From Fomes fomentarius (lineage: Eukaryota > Basidiomycota > Agaricomycetes > Polyporales > Polyporaceae), in contig JABYQN010000001.1 of NCBI GenBank assembly GCA_022606135.1, forward strand, positions 372,001 to 436,000: a stretch of 64,000 nt of DNA, written 5' to 3'. The translations under genes and the position numbers were made by a program. This document shows, in pieces, positions 11,002 to 22,440 of this stretch (positions within the stretch are counted from its first letter, which is position 1; each line of letters starts with the position of its first letter). The notes beneath the pieces are model-generated. The model searched no databases. It saw only the letters and a list, made by a program, of their open reading frames with translations, and had not been told where the DNA came from.

Positions 11002-13467
11002 CTAAAAACCTAGCAGCGGACAGGGAGGAAAAGACGTACTGCGGTCCAATCCATCGCGAGTGTAACAGGTCGGCATCGCGTTCAGCGTGTCGCCCGTCCC
11101 TGCGCTTGGTGGATCGACAGGCTTCACCAAAGGGCGTCGTTCCAGCACAACCCTACGCGCGGTAGCTGCAGGGTTCGGAGTCTTGAGACGCATCTGGTGT
11201 TGGACCTCCAAGCACCAATCCATCGCAAGCTCGGTGAGGTTGCGAAACTCGAACGCCTTAGCCTGGTCAGGAAACGCGACCGCATAGCGATAGCTAAACC
11301 ACAGATACATCACGACAACCTTGTGCACCGTCTCGAGCTTTATCAAAATCTCGACGACATCCTTGTGGGACGAGATCGGGAGCTCCCCGTCCATCAGGAG
11401 GAGTGCCTTGTTCAGGCCAGTGAGCAGCTTCGCGCGATGGAGCATCGGCTCGATCGATACGCGGAGATCGTCACGATGGAGGTCCATTATCGACTTGGCA
11501 CCAAATACCGAGTGGTCGTCGCGCCACGGGCAAGGAGAGTTCTGCACGAGAAGTCGACTCTCGAGGGTCAAGCAGTCTATGTAGGAATCTATAAACCGGA
11601 GGGCCAATTCGAGCTCGAACACCCCTTGGAACTCGAACAAAGGCGAAACCTTGGATACGTAGTGGTACACGTCCGCGATAGTAACGCCTGTGGATTTCCA
11701 CGGAAGGGAACGTACGATCTTGCTGAAGGTCGACAGGTTCATCTGCAGTCGTGCGAGACGCAAGGGGGGTACCGGGGCCTTCAGGGCTTGGCGCACGATG
11801 TCCAAGTCAGCAGCGTGGAGTGTAGTCACGACGCCGACTGAGTCTTTGGCATGGAGTCCAAAACGACCGGCGCGACCGGCAATCTGCTTGATCTGGGAGA
11901 CTGACATAGTTCGCATACTACCCCCGTCCCATTTCGCAACGGTTTCGAAGATGACACGCTTAATTTTCCTGCAGAGAAATAGGTCAATGGCCACAGTCAA
12001 GCGGAAAAATGACTCACAAGTTCAAGCCCATACCCACGGCATCACTTCCCACCAGGACGTGGTACTCGCTCTTAGGATCGTTGAAGAGCGCCGCTTGCTC
12101 ACTGCGAATCTCCGGAGGAAGACGACCGTAAGCGAGCGCACAACGCATCTTCGTGGCCTCCTCGATGCTTTGCTTGAGTCCGAAGAGACCGGTTCTGGAG
12201 AAGGTGACAGCGCAATCGCCCTTCTGGACGCGGCCAAGATCCCCTTCAAGGCTCTTCTCCGCGACAACAAGAGGCGTAAGACGCGTGTAGCGGTTGATCT
12301 CGAGCGTGTCCCCAAGCTCGCGCACGATAGCCTCTATGAGCGGGATGGCTGCCTCCTCGCCACAGAGGTGAATCTCCTTGGCACAGAGCCCGAGTATCGC
12401 GTCCGTCCACGCTCCTCCGCGCTGCCTGTCCGCAATCAGCTGGATCTCGTCAATGACCGCAACGTCCCATTCGTTGGAGAGAGGCGTCATCTCAACCGTG
12501 CAGCTGACTAGCGGTGCTTCCGGGTCCACGATCTTCTGCTCCTCGCCCGTGACCATGTTGCACTTTCGCGCGTACTTGCTGTTTCCAGTCTTCGCCACAG
12601 CGACGTTCTTCCCCTTCCCAGAGGCCTCCCCGACGTCGAGGTCAACGTCGGGGTCAGGCTCCACCTGAGGATCAGGCTCGACGCCGAGGGGGATGATCTG
12701 CCCTTTATTGAGCCGGTCGAAGATCTCGTAGGCGAGTAGACGTAGGGGACCGGCGTATAGGCCGCGCTTGGCTGCGGCGAGGGCACGGAGAGCGTTGTGC
12801 GTCTTACCACTGTTCGTCGGTCCGACGTGCATGATGAACCTTCGCTTCGGCATGCGACGCGCGCAAGGGTATTCCCATGCTGAATTTGTAAGGTCGGCTG
12901 CGTGGAAGAGGGCCTGCATCTGAGAGATGACCTCCATAGGGACGAGCGGTTCAAGGATCTTCTGGCCCGCGGGATGGCTGACCCATTCGTACAGTATCTT
13001 GGTGAGGTACTGGTCCAGGATGTGCGCCGTACCTGAGGAGAGGTCATCGGCTATCCTCTCTAGTTGCTTGTGATCGTAGGTGAGAGCAGAGATGACGTTG
13101 TTGTCCTGCATCTCTTGCACAAATTTCTTCACTATGGGGCGTATTGCGTTCTTGGGTACGCCAAACCGAATTAACCTATCCGTCAGCCCGTTGCCATACC
13201 GGCTGTGCCATGTGGTGGCGTTCATAGCCAAGTATTGCGGTACGTCGGAAGCGGATACATGCTTCACGTGGGGGGCTCTTCAGCAGCGACGCTTCGGCGA
13301 CGGGGCGGAGGGCCCAGGGGTCTATGATGACGCGGTGGAGGCCGGGAGGCTTTGGTACCCCGACCGCGAGCAAGAAGTGGGGTGGCATAAGGAGCCCGAT
13401 GATGCAAGAGTAGTCGACATCGCGCGCCAACCAGTCGAGGAATATGAAGCATAGGCATAAGCAGCAT
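11002..13467 (-). CDS. SUV3: ATP-dependent RNA helicase SUV3, mitochondrial
   Basis: Helicase of the mitochondrial RNA-degrading complex. Three exons (13467-13268, 13202-12018, 11968-11002) join in frame to 783 residues. Exon 1 is an Arg-rich, acid-poor leader (MLLMPMLHIPRLVGARC), a likely matrix-targeting sequence. It splices ACC(Thr) to RYGNGLTDRLIRFG, which avoids the in-frame stop upstream of the apparent GTG start at 13267. Helicase motifs: I HVGPTNSGKTH, II VIDEIQLIAD, VI QIAGRAGRFG, with SDAVGMGLNL-KIKRVIFET across intron 2. An acidic DPDVDLDVGEASGKG insert sits between motifs I and II. The C-terminal part matches the usual SUV3 accessory region (LFEFQGVFELELALRF). Confidence 0.93.
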
Positions 13468-13601
13468 AGTTTCAGAAAAAGTTGGCGCGAGGAGTATCTC
13501 GCGTTATTTGTACTTGTTAGGATCCAAAGCCTCCGCTTTCCATTTTGAGAACTTCGTCCACTACCACGACTGGCAGCTACCACCACTTCTTCATCATCGT
13601 C
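13468..13601. promoter_or_regulatory. Shared divergent promoter, SUV3 / mS33
   Basis: 134 bp between the two ATGs. Both products act in mitochondrial gene expression. The left part is A/T- and G-rich (GTTTCAGAAAAAGTTGGCGC) and the right part is pyrimidine/CA-rich (CTACCACCACTTCTTC), typical of fungal initiation regions. No TATA. Confidence 0.55.
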
Positions 13602-13978
13602 ATGGCGGCCGTCGCACCCTCCAGACTCGCTGCCTTGACCCGTTTGCGATGCGAGATATTCCAAACATCATACAACCCAACATCTATACGCACGGGAGCA
13701 AAGTACTTGCGCGCTCGCCTACGTGGCCCGTCCATGATCCAATACTATCCCGAGGAGCTCACTGTCGCTCGCTTTAACCGCATGGGCGGTAACTTCAAAG
13801 TCCAGGACTGGGCCGAATACCAGCGGCTCGCGGACGTGGAGGAGAAAAAGAGGAGAGGCAAGGGCGCACCGAAGAAGGCCAAGTCACCAGGTACGTGGGC
13901 GTCGTGCTCGATAGCCACACTTCACTCATGTAACCTCTCATTCTAGCGGAGAGTCGGAGGATGTCCAGGAAGCGGTAG
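13602..13978 (+). CDS. RSM27: Mitochondrial small-subunit ribosomal protein mS33 (yeast Rsm27)
   Basis: 106 residues from two exons (13602-13890, 13947-13978; intron 56 nt). The conserved core is YNPTSIRTGAKYLRARLRGP followed by SMIQYYPEE, diagnostic for mS33, and a basic lysine/arginine tail (KKRRGKGAPKKAKSP...SRRMSRKR) as expected for an rRNA-binding protein. The start MAAVAPSRLAAL fits the family length. Head-to-head with SUV3. Confidence 0.92.
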
Positions 13979-14453
13979 ACTCAGCGGAATGCATTGTGAT
14001 GTTCCCTCAACTTCTGCGTTCCATCGACTACCTGTATCTCCACGTAATGGACTCTCCTTCAGTGCCTCGTCATTCAACGGTGCCTGTCTCGTCTCAGGAA
14101 CTTGTGCGTACTTGGACATCTGTATCCGGTGATGCTTGAACTCTCAAGACGAACCAGCATCTCTCAGCTACTACGTCAGCTCGATATACAACAAGTGAGA
14201 GGAATAACAGTGCAAGATATGCACGTAGCTTTCGGAGCTAGAGAGTAGCGGGAACTTCTTCGATAGCGTACCGCGGTCATCCACACGTCGAGCAAATATC
14301 ACCTTTGCACAATTTACCGTCCGATGGATCGATCCCACTATAGCATATCCCGCATTGGCGGCAGGTGTCGGACGCATACGCAAAAGCACCTAGCATGAGC
14401 AAAATCCGTGAATAACAACGAGAGCGAGTGATCTGTTTCGTCAAAGTAGGTGC
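13979..14453. other. Intergenic, no supportable gene
   Basis: Contains the mS33 3' UTR. A 72-codon minus-strand frame at 14171-14389 has no supporting motif. Confidence 0.5.
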
Positions 14454-15183
14454 TTACAAGCATGCGTACGTAAAATGAGATATAGCTAACAAGTAACATG
14501 ATGGTCTAGAAAACACGAATGCGAAGGTCAATCGTTGAGTAACCTGAAGCGGATAAAGGCTACCATGAAGCAGCATATTCAAGATAATGTGTTCAAAGCG
14601 CTTGGCGAATATCTCCCGCAGTTGGTCCGGCATCCATACGCCTTCCTTTTCCTCGCGGGCCTTTGGCACACGGATTGACAGCTTTCTCAACGGCTTCGCT
14701 TGGGCACCATTTCTGAGCATCTCAAGGACGAGATCCCCCAAAAGCTCACCACTGGGTATGAAGGATGCCAATCCTGAACCTCCCAAGCTTTGCGGTTGAG
14801 CTCCCAGCTGGGTGTGTAAAGCGCGGTGATTTTCTCCTTTCTCTCCATCCCTTCGGCAGCTGATTACGAGCGGTTCGACCATGCGCCTCCACTCCGCTGA
14901 CCATAGTAGGAGTTGAGCGCGGCAGGAGGCATTTGCATCGCGGCCAACACTTCTCGGGTCCTCTTCGTACACTCCCATTCACCTCGCGAGGGAAACCAAA
15001 TAGCAAAAGCCCCTAGCAAGCCCCCTAGCAACGAGCCAATCTTCCCTATTGGCCGCTCGATCCACAGGAGGGACATACTCGCGCACCGCGTCCGCGATGG
15101 CGGCAGCAAGGTCAGACGAAGGCATGCCCAACGCTGCAGCAAGCTCGGCGATCATATCCTCCCGCGTCGGCTTTCCCTCTTCC
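14454..15183 (-). CDS. Possible orphan gene, model unresolved
   Basis: Two coding-looking stretches lie on the minus strand. From 15183, MEEGKPTREDMIAELAAALG continues through an Ala-rich helical segment to about residue 58. Farther down, a frame includes QSLGGSGLASFIPSGELLGD, KPLRKLSIRVPKAREEKEGV and AKRFEHIILNMLLHGSLYPL. The two parts are in different frames and I found no convincing splice that joins them, so this may be a gene with an unrecognised intron, or a decayed one. No domain recognised. Confidence 0.3.
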
Positions 15184-15478
15184 ATTCCTCCGGTGCATCT
15201 TCCCGGTACATCTTCGCATTTGCCCCCAGCTGGGTGCGCGGAGTCTGCCCCTGGTTGACATTTGCCGAGGGCGAGGTTCCATCACCCGCCGACCGTATTC
15301 CATTGCATGATGTGCCATATTGCGAATGTTTTCGGACATGTCGAGTGGTTTGGGATGTGCTGCGTAAGCGAGAGGTGGAAGTAATTAGTAGAGAGTCAGG
15401 ACTCGCATTAGGGACCACGGAGCGCTGACGTCACTCTGACGACCTTAATCCTATATCTGAGATTATCATATCTTAACT

Positions 15479-15515
15479 GCCAGGATAGCTCAGCTGGGAG
15501 AGCAACAGACCGAAG
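15479..15515 (+). pseudogene. tRNA-Phe 5' half (tRNA relic or SINE head)
   Basis: 37 nt match the 5' half of a eukaryotic tRNA-Phe: acceptor GCCAGGA, A box TAGCTCAGCTGGGAGAGC, anticodon arm ACAGACCGAAG containing GAA. No 3' half (TCCTGGC acceptor strand, T arm) follows within 150 nt, so it cannot be a working tRNA. A weak B-box-like GGTTCGTTGGG at about 15591 could indicate a tRNA-derived SINE. Confidence 0.55.
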
Positions 15516-15912
15516 GCCCACTGGAACGAACGTATCCTTTCCTCCGCCCAGAAACCTGTGGAGAAACGATCAGGTTCTTCCGTTTCACAAGGTTCGTTGG
15601 GTTAGGCTTACAGGCGTAAATAAGCCTGGTTTACCTGCCCTGAAAAAGCGTTTCAGCTTATTCTGGCCTGTTTAAGGGATTTATCTCGCTGGGTGAAACT
15701 TTTTATTTCCATTTATCAATCCTCTTTGCGAAGGATGCGATCTCTGCAGGGAGGACTGGAAGTCGCGCAATCCACACCGCTGGCATCGCAGATTACAACC
15801 GACAAAGACTTTTCTTCCCGGCCATATGGACATGGGAACGAAAGTGGTGAGCCGTAAAATAATGCATCTCCTGCCCATATATCCGGCGGAATTGGGACCC
15901 TTTCCCGACGTG

Positions 15913-16347
15913 TCAATAGGTTGACCTCTTGTGGCTTGGCACGGCCAGTCTGGCAACGGCAATCATCAATGGATCCCTGACCACCCATTGGTCATTGGAC
16001 GTGCCACGACCATTGTAGTCGGTTACTACCCGCGTCGGAGACTCGGAGGCATTGCCAGAGTGCTCCGTTGGCGAGTGTGTCGCGATAATGTATCCGTAAG
16101 TAGCGGGGAAGCATGGCGCAGCCTCGAACAAAGCGTTGCAGTACGGCATGTGGGAACATTCAAAGCAGTCGTGCTCCGGATCAAGGGTCATGGTGGCTGT
16201 GCCAATCTTTAACCACCTACTGAGATCTTCCCATTTACAGCCGCCATATCCTGTGGTGAGGTAGGTAATTCTTAAATCTTGACTATTTAAAAGTAGATAA
16301 GACTTCTCTTCGATGCCATACAAAGATCTACAAGAATGTTGCAGCAA
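15913..16347 (-). CDS. Hypothetical single-exon ORF
   Basis: 144 codons with a small His/Cys cluster (DPEHDCFECSHMPYC) near the middle. No signal peptide, family motif or neighbour supports a role. Open frames continue downstream toward 15681 in other phases. It may be a decayed gene. Confidence 0.25.
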   Translation of the reverse strand: MLQHSCRSLYGIEEKSYLLLNSQDLRITYLTTGYGGCKWEDLSRWLKIGTATMTLDPEHDCFECSHMPYCNALFEAAPCFPATYGYIIATHSPTEHSGNASESPTRVVTDYNGRGTSNDQWVVRDPLMIAVARLAVPSHKRSTY

Positions 16348-16596
16348 GTCGTGGGCCGCGCGAGGGTCGCGTCAACAAAGCGGGTGCTTAAGCTCATCTC
16401 GCGTAAGGAATCTTGCCACGGGTCGTGAAGCGCGATTAACGTGTTGAACTTGATCCCCCACCACCCTTTCTCCGCCCTTGTGGCACAGCTCTATTGTTCC
16501 CCGCAATCATCCATCCCACTCGCGTACTTCTTCGTGACTCATAACCGACGGCCAGTTTGCGCACTCGGCCCTAGCACACCCTCCAACCACGCCTAA

Positions 16597-16602
16597 TATA
16601 AA
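16597..16602 (+). promoter_or_regulatory. TATA box upstream of FunK1-1
   Basis: TATAAA about 47 bp upstream of the ATG at 16649. Its position supports that ATG, rather than 16810, as the start. Confidence 0.45.
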
Positions 16603-16648
16603 CTCTCTACGATTTTCGTAAGTCGCTGGGCCCTCTCTCTTCCCAACC

Positions 16649-19408
16649 ATGTCTGACTTGCTTCCTTCTAATACTTCAACAACCCCTGCCTCCCAAAAGT
16701 TTCACGCCAGCCGCCTGCAGTACGCAACCGTAGGCTCGAAGGCCCGACCGCAGGTTGAGGAACGACGTATCAAAGCCGCGTCCGACAACCAAACAAAGCT
16801 GTCGGTGAGATGACGGACGTGTTCTGCGACCAGTTCTTCCCCCTCCCGAGCGAGCCACGTCACCCACAACCAAATCTGAACGGAAATCCATTCGAGACCC
16901 TGAAGGATGCGAATAGTATGCTTGAAGCTGAACTAACTGACAAATTCGTGAGTGACCCAGTTCATAATTCTACCTGTTGCTCAAACATCCCACCACTGTT
17001 AGGTTGACATCCTCAACGACCACAATCTCATTCCTGGCCTGGTCTTTCGCTACTGTGGTGACCGACCCGACCCTGCGAACATCGATAGCGAGAGACAGAA
17101 GCCGGATGCCGCGTTCTATCGCGAGGACCTCGTCCCAAAAGAAAACAAGAATGACAAGAAATATCACCCTCTGTGGGGATGCCAGCTGTTCGGTGCTGAG
17201 TTCAAACGCCGGGGGATCGACCCGTTCCAGGACACCGCTACCGGTGAAGTTAAACCAGCCGAGAGCGGTGGTCGCACTAAGGCTCTCGGACAGCTCCTCA
17301 CGTACGGGGAGCTCCTACTCGCCGTGCAACAACGTCTCTCCGTCTTCATCCTCTTCGTTATCGGGCGCCGCTGCCGCTTCATCCGATTTGACCGATCTGG
17401 CTCGATTGTCACTCGGCTTCTGGACTACTATGAAAACTATGAGCTCTTCTGTGAGATTCTCTGGCGGATCTCGCAATGTTCTGACGAGCAGCTGGGTAGT
17501 GACCCGAGCGCCGTACGCCTCCTTCCTGGTGATCCCGACTACGCCATCATGAACGAAGCCGCTATCCCACGTGACACCGACGTCGACCACGAGGAACGCA
17601 TCCTTAAGGAGGGCGAGGCACCAGCAGGCGACTTCGTCTTCAAGTACGTGCGCGAGAAGTTTTGCGAATCCCTAGTCGACCTCTGGCCGCGGTACCGACT
17701 CCAAGTACCTAATGGCGAGGCAACCCGGGAGTTCCTGATTTGCAAGCCCGCCTTTCGCGCGAAGGGATTGGCTGGCCGTGGCACTCGCGGCTATGTTGCT
17801 TTGGACTGTGAAACGAAGCGCTTCGTCTGGCTCAAGGATGCGTGGCGAGCGCAATACTTGATGGTCGAGAAGGAGGGTGATGTGCTCGGCGAGCTCAACA
17901 AGAAGAGTGTCCCGCACGTGCCTACGCTTATATGCCACGGTGATATACTGGACCAAGACACATTCACGCCTACATGGTGGGAGAAGCATCACCCCGCACC
18001 ACCCTCAGTGTCCTCCCAACCCCCTCCGGGTCCTTCCGGGCAGAGTACGAAGCAGCCGTCATCGACGTCACCAAGTTGCAAGCGCAAGAGGTCGGACCAC
18101 GATGACGGTCCTAAGGCAGACACAGCACAACCCAAGGATGGCGAAGACGGTCCATCATCCAGCTCGGACTGTCCATTGCGTCTCCATCGGCATTATAGGC
18201 TTGTGGAGAAGGAGGTTGCACTCCCGTTGAAGGAGTTCAGGTGTGGGCGCCAGCTCTTGACAGTTGTGAGGGACTGTATGATCGGTGAGAGTCGAGCTCC
18301 ATGATTGCGACAGAAGTGGTAATTGAGTTAAGTTCTCATGCAGCTCACTGGAAGGCCACGGAAGTCGGCATCCTCCATCGTGACGTGAGCGGTGGCAATA
18401 TCCTCATCTTGCCTGTGTGGAAGGACACTGCCGACGGGCCCGAGATCAAATGGGTTGGTATCCTTGCAGATTGGGAGATGTCGAAACCTTTGGACAGTGT
18501 CGTGGTGTCTCTAAGACCTCGTCAACCGGAGCGAACGGTATGTATTGAGTCTCAAGAGTGTTTCGTACACACATTGATCACAATTACAGGGGACTTGGCA
18601 GTTCATGTCGGTGGCCCTACTTTCCGGTGACAAGACGGTCGAAGTTTGCGACGAGGTCGAAGCGTTCACCTACGTCATCATCTACTACGCGGTGCGCTAC
18701 CTCGATTCCAACGTTGATGAAACTACGGTTGCGTCCTTCCTCGACAAATTTTTCGACACCTATGACGTTTGTAACGGGAAGTACGTGTGCGGAAGAGCGA
18801 AACGCGCGACAATTCAAACCGGGGAGTTGACCGTGAACTCCGACGTGATGCTGTTGTTCCATAGTCCCATGGACATAGTGCTATCGGAGCTTCTTCTTTG
18901 GTTCAAGTCACGCATGATCGTAGCAAAGTACGACGCTCGGCAGAAGAAGCAGAAACCTCTTTCTCGAGCCCCTTCCCCGACTCCATCAAAACCCTCTGTT
19001 TCCTCCAATGGCGTCACGCAAGAGCTCGTTTCTCTTGGTGTCCCACTCCGAAGGCGAATGTTTGTCACGGACAAGGGACCTACTGACGAGGCACGTGAAC
19101 TTGCGGAGAAGGTCGTCGACCAGACGGACATGATTAATCTCCTTTCGGAGGAAATCTACTCGCCCGATTGGGAGCTGAACGACAAGGTCGGCGACAGGGT
19201 CCCAGAGACGTGGCATGTCGAACACAAGACTCGCATCCCCGCAGCAACCGTGACTTCCAGCAAGAAGCTTAAGGTGGACAGTGGTATGCCCGTACCTGCC
19301 ACGGCGACACGCTCCCTCTCCGGCCCGCCACCAGTGACCCCCCTCGTTGAGTCCAGACTTCCAACCGAACGTCACCGGGATCCGGTGGCTAGGACGCGCC
19401 TGCCTTGA
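16649..19408 (+). CDS. FunK1 fungal-type protein kinase 1 (apparently intact)
   Basis: FunK1 kinases are an expanded Agaricomycete family of unknown substrate. Exons 16776-16947, 17003-18284, 18344-18537 and 18590-19408 join in frame. A short first exon 16649-16698 (MSDLLPSNTSTTPASQ) can be added through a weak GTTTCA donor and CAAAG acceptor, giving 838 residues; starting at the Met at 16810 instead gives 810. Family landmarks: FCDQFFPLP, NPFETLKDA, GRGTRGYVALDCETKRFVWL, LKDAWRAQY, HYRLVEKEVALPL. The catalytic loop is HRDVSGGNIL, the DFG-equivalent is ILADWEMSK, then GTWQFMSVALL. A Ser/Pro-rich insert with a basic patch (CKRKRSDHDDG) interrupts the domain, and the C-terminal tail is disordered. 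Convergent with the damaged copy at 19998. Confidence 0.87.
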
Positions 19409-19997
19409 TCCTTCATCTGAGGGTGCAACTACTGTTCGAAGCGCACGGTAGTCTTCATAATCCGCACCTGCCATGTAACAAACAATCCTGTTCAACCAAC
19501 TCCATGGTTATATCTGTATACAAGCTTCGTTATTAGCTGGTTCAGTCGTGATGGATAAATTTTCGTACTAGGTACTTCGGCTACTTCATGGCCACCTGAC
19601 GTTTTCCTGATGGACGACGTCCGTCAATGCTCCCATTGCGAACGTACTGAATATCATACCACAGCGGGAGGACCTTTCCTGTTCCTTCCTTTCCCAAAGT
19701 CTTTCCATCCGTGTACTTTGACTAAGACAATATCGTACACGTATGTCAAAACGAACAAGGAGATTGCGGCGCCCACCGCGCGGATATCACGGTCGCGGTA
19801 ATCGCATTATCATAACATAATGATACACTGACAGTACGACGGGATTACAACTCAATACAGTATAGGTAAAACTTCAAACGTGACAGAACCGTTCATGGCA
19901 GTCCTGGAGGGCGAAGCCAAAATGGCACCATGACGGAAACACACAGTCTAGCCACTCACTTCCCCTCAATACACAGGAACTCTGGAGGTGAAGGATC
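19409..19997. other. Intergenic between convergent FunK1 genes
   Basis: Short 3' flanks of the two kinases. No open frame with a motif. Confidence 0.5.
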
Positions 19998-22440
19998 TCA
20001 TGCCGGAGGGACCCGTCGCGCCCAGCCTCGGCGACCTACTGCGCGACTCCGACCACCGCGGACAGCCCGAGTGTACCGGTTGGCCGGAGGAGTGGGTGGA
20101 AAGTCGGGGTCGGGGGTGAACTGCTCCTCGTCGCGTCCGCCATCGTTGCCGGTAGTGGCATCCTCGGGAGATCTATCGGGTCTGCTGGACGCAGCCACTT
20201 TGCGAAAGGTAGCCTGATCACCAACAAAGTCCTCGTCTGGCCAGTCCTCCAGATTCAGCATCTCCGAGAGCAAAAACATGAAAAAATCGTGCGTGTCGAG
20301 CTTCTGGGCCAGCTCATGAACGGCGGTGGGGAGTTCCGCAGGCTTCTTCATCTCCCGAAATCGACGCCATTGAGCAAAAGATCGCCGATAGCGCAGAGTC
20401 TCGTAGCGAGCTTTGAAAACTTCCATCATTCTCACGACCATATCGTTCAAGGGGTGGTCGGCGTATTCCACGGTAGAAGAGAGGGGAGACCGGAAGAAGC
20501 TGATTGCACCGCCGTGATAAACCAGAGCACCGATAGTCATTGCAAGTTGCTTGTAGACCCCACACTGATACCTGCCGTTCATCACCGTGTACGAGTCGAA
20601 GAAGAGGTTGAGGAACTCCTTCACTTCGACAACGGAGCTTCGTAGATACCGGACGCCGTCGTATATGACGAGGTAGAAAAGCGATTCGATCTCGTCAGGG
20701 ATACCGGGACGCAGCCCCCAGTAGAGCAGTAAAGCCGCAGACGTGAATTGCCATGTGCCCTGGGTATCGTTTAGACACCACCCGACGTTGCCGACGCTGA
20801 TATCTCCGTGGATGATGCGCGCCTTCTTAACGGCCTGCTGATGAGCTGGAGACGCGGTCAGCCAAATTCAAACAAGACGTACTACAATCACAAAAAGCAC
20901 GTACCATCAGTAGCAGCGAACGCAACCTGGATCAACTGGCGTGGGGACTTGAGTTGGCTCAGAGGGAGGCAAACCTCGTTGACTACAAGGCGGTAATGCG
21001 AGAGATGTCGCATATAAGAGGATTGTTGCTGGCTGCTCTCCGAACGGGCTCCGGAATCTGATCCGCTCTTGTCCGGAAGGCCGCCAGTCGGAGGCTCCTC
21101 GTCATCTTGACCTTCAATCCCCTCATCTGTGGCATTTTCATCAGCCCGATGGAGACGCGTCCCCGTGTGATGCATCAGGTCGCCGCCACACAGCACAGTG
21201 GGAATCCTGGTCACGCCGGCTCGTTTTAGCGTCTGGAGGATATCGCCTTCAGCCTCGATGCCGACATAGTACGGTCGCCAGGTGTCCTTTAGCCAAACGA
21301 ACAGAGACGTCTCGACGTCGACCACGATGTACCCTCGCGTACCCCGCCCGATCATGCCAGGCGCTCGAAAATTGGGCTTAGCAATGAGGAACGTCCGGTC
21401 GCCTTCATCACTAGGGACGGTGACCCGGTACCTCGGCCACCCATCCTCGAGAGATTCTGCAAACTTCTCTCGGACGTGGGTGAAGGTGCCGATTGGAGCC
21501 TCTTTGCCGTCCTGGTCACGAGCAGGCAGGGGGAGTGTATTGCCTTCGTAACTACTGACGTCGGGCGGTTGTCTCGCCAGAGGCGAGTGTTTGAGCGGCC
21601 CCTTCGCAAGCTGATCCATAAGTTTGTAATAGTCGTCTGACGTGTCGAGAAGTACTGCAGTGATGTCTATCCCCTGATTTTCATCGGACTGTAGGGAAAA
21701 CCTCCAGAGGAATTCACAGAATAGGTCAGGGTTGTCGACATAGTCAAAAGCCTCAGTGAAGATGGTGCCGCCACGTTCCCAGCGTGTCACACGAGCCTTA
21801 GTGCCGTTGATGAGGAACATGAAGATGGCAGTACGCTGCTGGCGAGTGAAGGCGTGCACCACGTGCGAGACGTCCTGACCTCGAATCGCGGTGCGGGTCT
21901 GTGCACTCGCGTCGCCCGTGGCGTCGTCGAAGGGATCGTTGCTAGTCCCGCCGCATCTGAATTCGATCAAAGCGCGCATATGGGACCAGCGAGGACGCCC
22001 ATCACTTGGTGTTTCTCTAGAGAGGTAAATCGCTCCGTCGACCTTTAGCTTCGAAGGGTCATCCGTCGCCGCACGGTCCTCGGAAAGCGCGACCTTATAA
22101 CCAGGACAGAGGCTGAGCTTGTTGACAACGGCGCTCTATTGCATAACGTTGAGCTCCGCCCACGGACATAGGATCGTGTCACTTCACCCATTCCTTGGAT
22201 ATACTCTTCTCCGAGGTCATCTTGCTAATCATGGTGAAGTCGGGAGTCTTTGGTTTGGACTGTGAGGTGTTCAGAGGTATAGGAGAGAATTTGTCGAGCT
22301 ACTTGGACGGGGGGAGGCAGAACGACATGTTGGCCGAGTCTTCCGCAAGATCTGCACGATGTTCAACAAGAGTAGAGCGTTGAGCAAACGGGTTTCCAGC
22401 CCTGACTTCCGCTGACGCCAGTTGAGATCACTTTGGTTCA
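19998..22440 (-). pseudogene. FunK1 copy 2a, damaged (nonsense codon, lost start, kinase-core deletion)
   Basis: Close paralog of the gene at 25663-28458, on the opposite strand. The main exon reads IYLSRETPSDGRPRWSHMRA, GRGTRGYIVVDVETSLFVWL, then MRHLSHYRLVVNEVCLPL. After an intron it gives IIHGDISVGNV, running directly into GWCLNDTQGTWQFTSAALL. The sister copy has about 50 more codons plus an intron there, including the DFG-equivalent ADWELS, so this copy lacks the metal-binding step while the frame stays open. In the first exon the sister's SKFLDEFLP reads SK-TAG-LDKFSP here, and the ATG is not conserved. The C-terminal half (KEFLNLFFDSYTVMNGRYQC, LDTHDFFMFLLSEMLNLEDW) is intact, ending at TGA 19998. 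A truncated product from an internal Met is possible, but it would be a pseudokinase. Confidence 0.82.

Noticed and set aside
13264..13267. Apparent GTG start of a 417-codon SUV3 reading frame
   Set aside because: An in-frame stop lies just upstream and GTG is part of a splice donor; joining the Arg-rich exon at 13268-13467 gives a targeting sequence and correct frame.
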